Positions 1 to 5,505 of a stretch of DNA of 7,935 nt are shown here, in pieces. Location: assembly GCA_012719015.1 (NCBI GenBank), contig JAAYBE010000363.1, positions 1 to 7,935 of the forward strand, in the 5' to 3' direction. The translations under genes and the position numbers were made by a program. Source of the DNA: Actinomycetota bacterium (lineage in GTDB: Bacteria; Actinomycetota; Thermoleophilia; UBA2241). Within the stretch, counting starts at the first letter, position 1. Each line of letters begins with the position of its first letter. A model generated the notes under the pieces. That model did not search any database. It had not been told where the DNA came from and worked only from the letters and a program-made list of their open reading frames with translations.

Positions 1-198
1 GGCCGCCGCCGCGCGGGGTCGGGGACCCCCTTCAGGGGTCTCTTCCAGTATCACACCGGCACGTGGGCCGCGTCCTGGAACCCGTATCGCGGCGACAGCA
101 TCTACGACGGCAGCGCGCAGATCTTCGCGACCTGCTACGCGGTCAGCAGGGGCATGGGGCCGTCGTTGTGGACGACGACGTTCTGGTCGCAGTACTGA
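1..198 (+). CDS. C-terminal end of a lysozyme-like / lytic transglycosylase protein (5' partial)
   Basis: The open frame enters from the left edge and gives 65 residues ending in FWSQY before TGA at 196-198. The stretch GLFQYHTGTWAASWNPY (about residues 33 upstream to 48 region, near positions 40-90) resembles the block after the catalytic glutamate in SLT/lysozyme-like transglycosylases, where GLFQ-x(3,4)-TW is followed by a disordered loop, an alanine-rich helix and a GxGPSxW-like ending. Here the ending is RGMGPSLW. Such enzymes cleave peptidoglycan glycan strands outside the membrane. The catalytic glutamate, any signal peptide and any other domains lie outside the window. A lysozyme-like fold without catalytic activity is possible. 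The gene shares strand with the downstream operon but is separated from it by a hairpin and a tRNA, so it is probably a separate transcription unit. Confidence 0.6.
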   Translation, partial: GRRRAGSGTPFRGLFQYHTGTWAASWNPYRGDSIYDGSAQIFATCYAVSRGMGPSLWTTTFWSQY

Positions 199-232
199 GC
201 CTTCTGCGCGCGGCACGTCCATGTCCCCGTAC

Positions 233-261
233 CGTCGCCACGGAGTGCTGCGGTGGCGGCG
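233..261 (+). terminator. Hairpin after the transglycosylase-like gene, possible terminator
   Basis: CGTCGCCAC (233-241) pairs with GTGGCGGCG (253-261) as a 9-bp stem with one G-U pair and an 11-nt loop, 35 bases after the stop codon. No T-tract follows, so this would be a non-canonical terminator of the kind often proposed in high-GC genomes. The role is inferred from position only. Confidence 0.35.
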
Positions 262-290
262 TGCAAAGACCGGTGCTGATGCGTCACAAT
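262..290 (+). promoter_or_regulatory. Weak candidate promoter for the tRNA
   Basis: CACAAT at 285-290 matches the -10 consensus at four of six positions, and TGCAAA at 262-267 is a poor -35 (three of six) with a 17-bp spacer. Transcription would start near 297, about 14 bases before the mature tRNA 5' end, which is a sensible distance. The motif match alone is weak. Confidence 0.3.
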
Positions 291-310
291 AGGCCCCCGC
301 GTTCAGGCGT

Positions 311-397
311 GCCGGTGTGGCGGAACTGGTAGACGTGCTCGACTCAAAATCGGGTGCCCGCGAGGGCGTGTGGGTTCGAGTCCCACCTCCGGCACCA
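311..397 (+). tRNA. tRNA-Leu (anticodon CAA, reads UUG)
   Basis: This is a class II tRNA of 87 nt with an encoded CCA (395-397). The anticodon stem CTCGA/TCGGG (338-342/350-354) closes the loop CTCAAAA with anticodon CAA at 345-347. The variable arm has a GCCC/GGGC stem with a GCGA tetraloop (356-367). The T arm is GTGGG-TTCGAGT-CCCAC (370-386). The acceptor arm 311-317/387-393 pairs at six of seven positions; 316 and 388 are both T, giving a U-U mismatch. The D-arm has the usual leucine-type GGCGGAACTGGTAGACG. Leucine identity is supported by the anticodon together with the long variable arm and the A394 discriminator. Confidence 0.95.
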
Positions 398-460
398 TCC
401 ATCTGTCCGCAGGTGGGTGACGCTCACCACGGTCCGGCGTGCGCGGCGCGCGCCCCGGAC

Positions 461-477
461 GCGCGCCGGGGGCGCGT
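461..477 (+). terminator. GC-rich hairpin downstream of tRNA-Leu, possible terminator
   Basis: GCGCGCC (461-467) pairs with GGCGCGT (471-477) across a GGG loop, with a terminal G-U pair. A smaller GGTGA/TCACC hairpin (416-420/424-428) lies closer to the tRNA. Neither is followed by a real T-tract. Position between the tRNA and the operon makes a termination or processing role plausible but unproven. Confidence 0.3.
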
Positions 478-478
478 C

Positions 479-487
479 TGGTAGGAT
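479..487 (+). promoter_or_regulatory. Candidate extended -10 promoter of the acylation operon
   Basis: TGG-TAGGAT fits an extended -10 element (TGN followed by TANNNT), and TAGGAT is a common actinobacterial -10 variant. No convincing -35 is present about 17 bp upstream, as expected for an extended -10 promoter. Transcription would start near 494, giving a leader of about 80 nt before the ATG at 575. It is the only good -10 candidate I see between the tRNA and the first operon gene. Confidence 0.4.
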
Positions 488-504
488 TCTGTTCCCTTGT
501 GCGG

Positions 505-552
505 CCGGAGGCGGAGGCGGTCCCTCTGCTTCCGGAGTTCGTCCGGCGGACG
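505..552 (+). promoter_or_regulatory. Structured leader: 13-bp hairpin plus short hairpin upstream of the operon
   Basis: CCGGAGGCGGAGG (505-517) pairs over all 13 positions with CCTCTGCTTCCGG (523-535), using two G-U pairs and a 5-nt loop CGGTC. Five bases downstream, CGTCC/GGACG (540-544/548-552) forms a second hairpin with a 3-nt loop. The Shine-Dalgarno GGAGAGGAG begins at 558, just after it. The G-U pairs and one-strand purine bias suggest an RNA element. It could be a leader hairpin affecting stability or ribosome access, an attenuator, or a terminator for the tRNA transcript. I recognise no riboswitch family. Confidence 0.45.
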
Positions 553-574
553 TGCACGGAGAGGAGCGCTGCGC

Positions 575-1258
575 ATGACGGTGCGGCTTCTGGGGCTCAA
601 CTGCAGCCCGCGTGACAAGAACAACAGCGGCATCATGATCGGGCATGCCTTCGAGAAGCTCGCCGCCACCTATCCCGGCCAGTTCGAGCACGAGGTCGTG
701 CACCTCCGCGAGCTGCACGTGGAACCGTGCAAGGCCTGCAACGTGTGCGGCAAGAGGAAGGACGGCACCTTCATCCCCTGCGTGCGCGAGCGGGAGGACG
801 ACGTCCAGGGCGTGCTCGACGCCATGGTGGCGGCGGACGGCATCGTGGTCGCGACGCCCGTCTACTTCGGCCTGCCGTCGGACCTGTTCTCGAAGTTCAT
901 CATGCGTACGAGGACGCTGCGCCATCAGGATTTCAAGCTCGCCAACAAGCCGGTCGGCGTGCTCGCCACCGCCGGGCGGCGCTCCGGCGGAGCGGAGACC
1001 GCCATCATCGCCACCTGGCTGCCGTTCGTGCGCAACGGCTGCCTGGTCGTCGGCAACGGCGACGGCACCTGCCAGTTCGGCGCCTACGGCTGGGCCGGGC
1101 CGCGCGGACATGTCTCGAGCGACGAGTGGGGTCTGGTGCAAGCCTTCCAGACCGCCCAGCGGGTCTTCACCCTCGCCGCCATGGTGAAGGCCGGAGCCGA
1201 GGCCACCGGCTACGGCGACTACATGCGCTTCTCGTACTCACAGGGCACCCGCACCTGA
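575..1258 (+). CDS. Flavodoxin-fold NAD(P)H/FMN reductase or iron-sulfur flavoprotein (Isf/WrbA-like)
   Basis: This 227-residue protein has a flavodoxin-like fold. The N-terminal beta strand VRLLGLNCSPR leads into the FMN-phosphate loop NCSPRDKNNSG (residues 9-19), and TPVYFG at 94-99 is the typical second flavin-contact loop. A cysteine cluster C52-x2-C55-x2-C58-x10-C69 sits where iron-sulfur flavoproteins (Isf) carry their compact 4Fe-4S ligands, although the last spacing is longer than the usual 4-7. Many flavodoxin-family reductases keep the cysteines without a proven cluster, so cofactor content is uncertain. There is no signal peptide or membrane span, so it should act in the cytoplasm. 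The ATG at 575 is chosen over upstream in-frame starts because GGAGAGGAG lies at 558-566; the upstream extension is arginine- and serine-rich low complexity. It is the first gene of the operon, 47 bp before the acyl carrier protein. Its link to acylation is unknown. Confidence 0.8.
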   Translation: MTVRLLGLNCSPRDKNNSGIMIGHAFEKLAATYPGQFEHEVVHLRELHVEPCKACNVCGKRKDGTFIPCVREREDDVQGVLDAMVAADGIVVATPVYFGLPSDLFSKFIMRTRTLRHQDFKLANKPVGVLATAGRRSGGAETAIIATWLPFVRNGCLVVGNGDGTCQFGAYGWAGPRGHVSSDEWGLVQAFQTAQRVFTLAAMVKAGAEATGYGDYMRFSYSQGTRT

Positions 1259-1305
1259 GGCCCTGCGGCCGAGGCGGGAGCTACCACCCGGGAGGATCGT
1301 CACCC

Positions 1306-1554
1306 ATGTCCGACGCCGACACCATCCTCGACTTCATCCGTGACGAAGCGGACCTCGACGAGGGCGAGGTCACGGCCGACACGTCGCTGTTCCGCGACCA
1401 GCTGCTCGACTCCATGAACCTCACGGCGCTCATCGCCTTCCTCGAGGAGGAGTTCGCGATCAGGATCAAACCGATGGAGATCGTGTACGAGAATCTCGAC
1501 ACGGTGAGTCACATGCTCGCTTTCATCGCGCGCAAGAGGGCGGGCGATGCCTGA
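1306..1554 (+). CDS. Acyl carrier protein, DltC-like
   Basis: This is an 82-residue acidic carrier protein of the usual ACP/DltC length. The motif LLDSMN places the phosphopantetheine-accepting serine at residue 36, and D-S-M is the form favoured in DltC-type and many stand-alone carriers. The four-helix layout is visible: helix I DTILDFIRDEA, a loop ending VTADTSLF, helix II starting at the serine (LTALIAFLEEEF) and a terminal helix VSHMLAFIARK. It would carry an acyl thioester from the ligase at 1812-3368 to the cytosolic face of the MBOAT at 5502-6752. The ATG has GGGAGGA at 1290-1296, 9 bases upstream; the much longer open frame to 727 is an out-of-frame shadow of the flavoprotein gene. 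Its stop overlaps the next start by 8 bp, which suggests coupled translation. A phosphopantetheinyl transferase must be encoded elsewhere. Confidence 0.9.
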   Translation: MSDADTILDFIRDEADLDEGEVTADTSLFRDQLLDSMNLTALIAFLEEEFAIRIKPMEIVYENLDTVSHMLAFIARKRAGDA

Positions 1555-1792
1555 GAAGGACGTCCGAAGGGACTCGCCGGACGTCGCCTCGAGCGCGCCC
1601 GCAGCGGGAGAGAAGGCCGGGCTCGCCCCCGACGTCGACCACGGCACCTCGTCCCGGCCTCGCGGGCAGTGGCTGTTCTACGGTCTGGGGCTCTCACTGC
1701 AGACCTTCCTCTGGTTCCTGCTGTTCCTGGCGATCGCCGTCGCCGTGCTGGTGGGCGGGAAGCTCACCGAGTTCAGATACGTCGGTTTCTGA
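1547..1792 (+). CDS. DltX-like membrane microprotein with C-terminal acyl-shuttle hexapeptide FRYVGF
   Basis: This 81-residue protein has a polar, proline/alanine/charged N-terminal part (1-40), one hydrophobic span (about 43-70, FYGLGLSLQTFLWFLLFLAI and following), and a short tail ending exactly in FRYVGF (F76, Y78, F81). Basic RPR at 37-39 just before the span predicts an N-in, C-out topology, so the tail faces the outside. In the Dlt pathway the small protein DltX ends in a hexapeptide of the form F-x-Y-x-x-F, whose tyrosine receives D-alanine from DltB and passes it to DltD. This gene has the same pattern, topology and operon partners. DltX is usually near 50 residues, and the extra length here is the N-terminal tail. 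The ATG overlaps the ACP stop by 8 bp and AAGAGGG precedes it at about 1534-1540. The assignment rests on motif and context; overall similarity cannot be judged at this length. Confidence 0.75.
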   Translation: MPEKDVRRDSPDVASSAPAAGEKAGLAPDVDHGTSSRPRGQWLFYGLGLSLQTFLWFLLFLAIAVAVLVGGKLTEFRYVGF

Positions 1793-1811
1793 GCCTCGCA
1801 CCCTGTCCTCC

Positions 1812-3368
1812 ATGCCGACCGAGCCGTTGATGACCGACGCCGTGGCGCGTCTGCGCCACTGGGTCGCCGCGCGACCCGACGCGACGCTCCTGCGTGCGGC
1901 GGGCCGTGTGTACTCCTACGGGGAGACGGAGGCGCGGGCGGCGCGGGTGGGGGCGGTGCTGCGGGACGCCGCCGGCCGCCGCGGCGCCCGTGTCGCGCTC
2001 GTGCTGGAGCAGTACGACGAGTTCTTCGTCTGCATGCTCGGCGCGTGGCTGGCGGGGCTGGTCGTCGTGCCGCTCAACGTCAGCCTGCCGCAGTCGGACA
2101 TCGACTGGCTGATCGAGAAGTCGCGGCCCGAGGTCGTCGTGGTGTCGGACGACGGGGCATGCGCCGCCGCTGAGGACGGCCCGGCGCGTCTCATCGTCAC
2201 CCGCGACGCGGCGGGACTGGTGGACGGCGTGCGGGTCGTGAGTCGCGAGGACGGGTCTGCGGGCCTCGCAGACACTCCGTCCGCGTCCGGCGACGAGCTC
2301 GAAGCCGTCGAAGCGGACGAGCTGGCGATGATCATGTTCACCTCGGGCACCACGGGTCTTCCCAAGGGCGTATGCCAGACGCTGCGCGCGGTCTCCAGCA
2401 ACGCCGGCCACGTCTCCCGGGTGCTCGGACTCGGCCCGGACGACCGCATCTTCATCAACACGCCGCCGTACTTCACCAGCGGCATCTGCCACTTCCTCAC
2501 CTTGATGGCGAACGGCGGCGGCGTGGCCGGCCGGCTCGGCTTCTACTTCGGGGCCGGGCTGCTTGACGAGATGGAGGCTGAGGGCTGCACCGGCTTCGGC
2601 GGGGCTCCTGCGCACCTCGTGCGCGTGGTCGAGCCGATGGACGAGCCGCGGCCGCATGCGTTCCGCTTCTGGGTGAGCAGCGGCGATCATCTTCCGCTGC
2701 CGGTCATCGAGAAGTTCAGCCGTGTGCTGCCGGGCGTGGACCTCTACAACATGTATGGACTCACCGAGGTGAGCGGCCGGCTGTGCGTTCTTGCGCCGGC
2801 CGAGCTCGACGTCAAGGTGGGCTCCGTCGGCCGGCCGATCGGCGACATGCGCGTCGTGGCCAGACGCGGCGACCTCTCGGAGGCCGCTCCCGGCGAACAG
2901 GGCGAGCTGTACGTGACCGGGTCGCTGCTCATGCAGGGCTATCTCGACGAGCCGGACGTCACGGCCGCGACGCTCACCGGCCACGGCCTCCGGACGGGCG
3001 ATTTCGGTACGGTCGACGAGAGCGGCGCCGTCTGGATCGCCGGCCGCAAGGACGACATCATCAAGCGCGGCGGCGAGAAGGTCAGCATCATCCACGTGCA
3101 GCAGGCGTTGCAGGGGCTGGGCCGTTTCGCCGACGTGGCGGTGGTGGCGGCGGCCGACGAGATCCTCGGCCATGTCCCGGTGGCCTTCGTCGTGCCCCAC
3201 GAGCCCGACGGCTTCAAGGCCTCCAGGGTCCTGCGGGAGTTGCGTGGCCTCCTGCCGTCCTCGTCCCTGCCCAGCAGGGTCGTCCCTGTAGCGGCCATCC
3301 CCCGCACCGGATCGGGAAAGGCGATCCGGGCCGAGCTGCACAAGCTGCTCACCGAGGAGCCGGAGTGA
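1812..3368 (+). CDS. ANL-superfamily AMP-dependent acyl ligase (DltA role, acyl-CoA/acyl-ACP ligase type)
   Basis: This 518-residue adenylating enzyme would activate a carboxylate with ATP and load it as a thioester on the neighbouring carrier protein. Core motifs are intact: P-loop FTSGTTGLPKG (176-186), NMYGLTE (313-319), TGD (395-397), hinge GRKDDIIKRGGEKVS (411-425) and the C-terminal catalytic lysine in PRTGSGK (K503). The GGEKVS form and the TPPYFTSG block (217-224) resemble fatty-acyl or aryl ligases; the FDxS aspartate that holds the amino group in amino-acid adenylation domains is not there. DltA itself is about 500 residues, so length fits. The start is uncertain: ATG 1812 and ATG 1830 are both in frame and neither has a good Shine-Dalgarno; I took the longer, 19 bp after the previous stop. 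The stop overlaps the next GTG start by 4 bp. No membrane segment is visible, so it is cytosolic. Confidence 0.85.
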   Translation: MPTEPLMTDAVARLRHWVAARPDATLLRAAGRVYSYGETEARAARVGAVLRDAAGRRGARVALVLEQYDEFFVCMLGAWLAGLVVVPLNVSLPQSDIDWLIEKSRPEVVVVSDDGACAAAEDGPARLIVTRDAAGLVDGVRVVSREDGSAGLADTPSASGDELEAVEADELAMIMFTSGTTGLPKGVCQTLRAVSSNAGHVSRVLGLGPDDRIFINTPPYFTSGICHFLTLMANGGGVAGRLGFYFGAGLLDEMEAEGCTGFGGAPAHLVRVVEPMDEPRPHAFRFWVSSGDHLPLPVIEKFSRVLPGVDLYNMYGLTEVSGRLCVLAPAELDVKVGSVGRPIGDMRVVARRGDLSEAAPGEQGELYVTGSLLMQGYLDEPDVTAATLTGHGLRTGDFGTVDESGAVWIAGRKDDIIKRGGEKVSIIHVQQALQGLGRFADVAVVAAADEILGHVPVAFVVPHEPDGFKASRVLRELRGLLPSSSLPSRVVPVAAIPRTGSGKAIRAELHKLLTEEPE

Positions 3369-4435
3369 ACAGCTTCACAAGGGGCCTGCGCAACAGGAAC
3401 CCCTTGGTGCTGGTCCTGGCAGCGTCGCTCCTCGCGCCGGCGCTCCTCGGGGTCCAGGGCTGGTTCACCAGCGGCGCCTGGAGCGCCGTGCCCATGGAGC
3501 GCTGGGTGCGGACCTCCACCGACGACTACATGGTGGTCTCCTGGATGGTCGGCAGGCTCAAGCAGGACCCACCCGAGACGCCGCTGGTGGTCCTGCTGGG
3601 AGGGTCGAGCGGGCGCGAGGCCGTCGTCAGCGGCCCTTCTCTGGCCCGCGACATCGAGGCACGTGGCGGTCCCCGCGTCACGGCCCGCAATCTGAGCTCC
3701 CGGATGCAACGCTACGCCCAGAGCTGGGCGATCGTCGACAACCTCCCGGACACGCCGACCACGGTGCTGATCGGCGTGAACCTGGGCCGCTTCACCACCA
3801 GCCCTGCGAGCAACTACAACCAGGTGATCGGCCGCGAACTCCTGCTCAAGAGCGACTCGCTGCGTCGCTGGGTCCACGACTACTCCGGCGAGCACGCCCA
3901 CTCCTACACGATCCTGCCGGGGATCTTCTCGGCGCTCACATCCTACGTTCAGCAACGGGAGAACGACCTGCTCGACAAGGGGCGCCTGCGCCCCCGTCCC
4001 TACCGTCCGCACCCCTTCGACACGCGCAAGGCGCTCTCCGAGGAGGAGAAGCACAAGTTCGTGGACAAATGGCTCACCACGTACTATCCGAGGTTCCGCA
4101 AGGTACATGAGTTCGACGCGCACATGCTGGAGGGATTGGTCGCGGAGGCCAAGGGACGCGGACTCGATGTGGTCCTCGTGGACCTGCCCTGGAACCGCGA
4201 GATCGTCGGCGACGCCTTCGATGAGCCCATGGGCGTCTATCAGGCGCTCACCGAAGACATCGCCGCCAAGTACGAGGTGCCCTATCTCGACTTCAACCGC
4301 GACGTGGAGATCCCCAGCGAGTACTTCCTCGACCTCTCGCACCTGCTCCCGCCGGGGCGGGCCATCTGGCAGGCCGGGCTGGCCGAGCGCCTGGCGCGGC
4401 TGTACGCCGACGGCGTCCTCAGGACGGGGTCCTGA
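3365..4435 (+). CDS. DltD-like SGNH-type membrane-anchored acyltransferase, paralog 1
   Basis: This 356-residue protein starts at GTG 3365, inside the ligase stop (GTGA overlap), with GAGGAG at 3354-3359. A basic N-terminus (RGLRNRN) is followed by one hydrophobic anchor (about 13-31), and the rest should be extracytoplasmic. The SGNH/DltD/AlgJ signature is present: nucleophile block LLGGSSGRE (S81, possibly S82), an oxyanion-type block GVNLGRF (N139) and the C-terminal DLSH (D323, H326). The fold cannot be proven by eye, but these blocks fall in the right order and spacing, and the neighbouring MBOAT, ligase and carrier make a DltD role likely: moving the acyl group from the microprotein tyrosine to a polymer hydroxyl. 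It is about 59% identical to the next gene over the first 140 residues by my ungapped count. Downstream start overlaps its stop by 1 bp (TGATG). Confidence 0.8.
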   Translation: MNSFTRGLRNRNPLVLVLAASLLAPALLGVQGWFTSGAWSAVPMERWVRTSTDDYMVVSWMVGRLKQDPPETPLVVLLGGSSGREAVVSGPSLARDIEARGGPRVTARNLSSRMQRYAQSWAIVDNLPDTPTTVLIGVNLGRFTTSPASNYNQVIGRELLLKSDSLRRWVHDYSGEHAHSYTILPGIFSALTSYVQQRENDLLDKGRLRPRPYRPHPFDTRKALSEEEKHKFVDKWLTTYYPRFRKVHEFDAHMLEGLVAEAKGRGLDVVLVDLPWNREIVGDAFDEPMGVYQALTEDIAAKYEVPYLDFNRDVEIPSEYFLDLSHLLPPGRAIWQAGLAERLARLYADGVLRTGS

Positions 4436-5505
4436 TGGGCGGTTTCGGTCGTGGATTCCGTAACCGCAACCCGCTCGTCCTCGTGGTCGCCGCGCTGCTT
4501 CTGGTCCCGGCGCTGCTGGGTGTCGAATGGCTGTTCACCAGCGGCGCCTGGACGGCGGTGCCGCTCGGCGTGGCCCTGCGCAACCCACAGGACTCGTTCG
4601 TCTACGTCTCCTGGATGGTCGGCAGGGCGCGGCGGCACGAGCCGGACACCCCGGGCCTGTATCTGCTCGGCGGCTCGAGCGCACGCGAGAGCGTGGTCGG
4701 CGGCGACGAGCTCGCCGCCGAGATCGAAGCCCTCGGCGGCCCCCGCGTCACCGCCTTCGACCTCGGCTCGATCAACCAGAACTTCGCCGAGAGCTTGGCC
4801 GTGGTCGAGAACGTGCCCGACACGCCGGCGTGGCTGCTCGTCGGCGTGAACCTGGGGCGCTTCACGGCGACCCGGCAGCAGAACGCCATGCAGGCCCGGG
4901 GGCGCGAGTTCCTGCTCGGGAGCGGGGCGGTACGGTCGTTCGTGTCGTCCCACTGGGGTCTCGAGCGGCACGGCTTCACGATCCTGCCCGGCATCTGGGC
5001 GTTCGTCACGGACTGGACGCGGAGGCACGGCGTCTCGCTCCTGGCGGGTGATCCCCCCTGCACCCAGTACCGGCTGCACCGCTACTCCAGGAAGACGCGT
5101 CGCTCGGACGGCCACAAGCGGCGGCTGGTGGAGAAGTGGAACGCGACCCGCAGGCCGGTCTTCGAGCGGAACCGGGCCGCCAATCTGCAGATGCTCGAGG
5201 CGCTCCTGGCGGAGGCGCGGAAGCGCGGTCTCAACGTGGTCCTGCTCGAGCTGCCGATCAACCGGGAGGTGGTCGGGGACAGCTTCGCCGCCTCGCAGCA
5301 CGAATACCGGGTGCCGGTCGCCAGGCTGGCCGCGGACTACGGCTACCCGTACATCGACCTCAATGAGATCGTCGACATCCCGAGCCGCGACTTCCAGGAC
5401 CTCACGCACCTGATCGCGCCGGGGCGCGTCGTCTGGCAACGTGCACTGGCGAAGGAGCTGGCTCCGCTCCTCAGTGCCGGAGACTCCGGAGGGGGTGGCG
5501 GGTGA
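4435..5505 (+). CDS. DltD-like SGNH-type membrane-anchored acyltransferase, paralog 2
   Basis: This tandem copy of the preceding gene has exactly the same length (356 residues). ATG 4435 overlaps the previous stop as TGATG and has AGGACGGGG at 4421-4429 as a plausible Shine-Dalgarno. The N-terminal motif RGFRNRNPLVLV leads into the membrane anchor (about 13-33). The catalytic blocks are LLGGSSARE (S81), GVNLGRF (N139) and DLTH (D322, H325). The middle region (about 145-260) has diverged more than the N-terminal third, so acceptor or complex specificity may differ from paralog 1. The last residues, GDSGGGGG, are a glycine run because this DNA also carries the GGAGGGGG ribosome binding site of the MBOAT gene; the tail is probably not functional. 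The stop overlaps the MBOAT GTG by 4 bp. Expected to act outside the cytoplasmic membrane as a final acyl transferase. Confidence 0.8.
   Translation: MGGFGRGFRNRNPLVLVVAALLLVPALLGVEWLFTSGAWTAVPLGVALRNPQDSFVYVSWMVGRARRHEPDTPGLYLLGGSSARESVVGGDELAAEIEALGGPRVTAFDLGSINQNFAESLAVVENVPDTPAWLLVGVNLGRFTATRQQNAMQARGREFLLGSGAVRSFVSSHWGLERHGFTILPGIWAFVTDWTRRHGVSLLAGDPPCTQYRLHRYSRKTRRSDGHKRRLVEKWNATRRPVFERNRAANLQMLEALLAEARKRGLNVVLLELPINREVVGDSFAASQHEYRVPVARLAADYGYPYIDLNEIVDIPSRDFQDLTHLIAPGRVVWQRALAKELAPLLSAGDSGGGGG

Noticed and set aside
311..397. tRNA-Leu as an integration site for a genomic island carrying the operon
   Set aside because: No integrase, direct repeat of the tRNA 3' end or composition shift is visible in the window.
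303..557. Minus-strand open frame containing VGLEPTRP
   Set aside because: This is the well-known false protein made by translating the antisense of a tRNA-Leu gene; it lies over the tRNA at 311-397.
497..574. Upstream extension of the flavoprotein from a start at 497
   Set aside because: The extra residues are Arg/Ser-rich low complexity, coincide with the leader hairpins, and ATG 575 has a strong Shine-Dalgarno and begins the flavodoxin strand directly.
2783..3364. Upstream extension of DltD-like paralog 1
   Set aside because: This part overlaps the ligase core in another frame and is arginine-rich; GTG 3365 with GAGGAG 5 bases upstream begins right at the membrane-anchor region shared with the paralogs.
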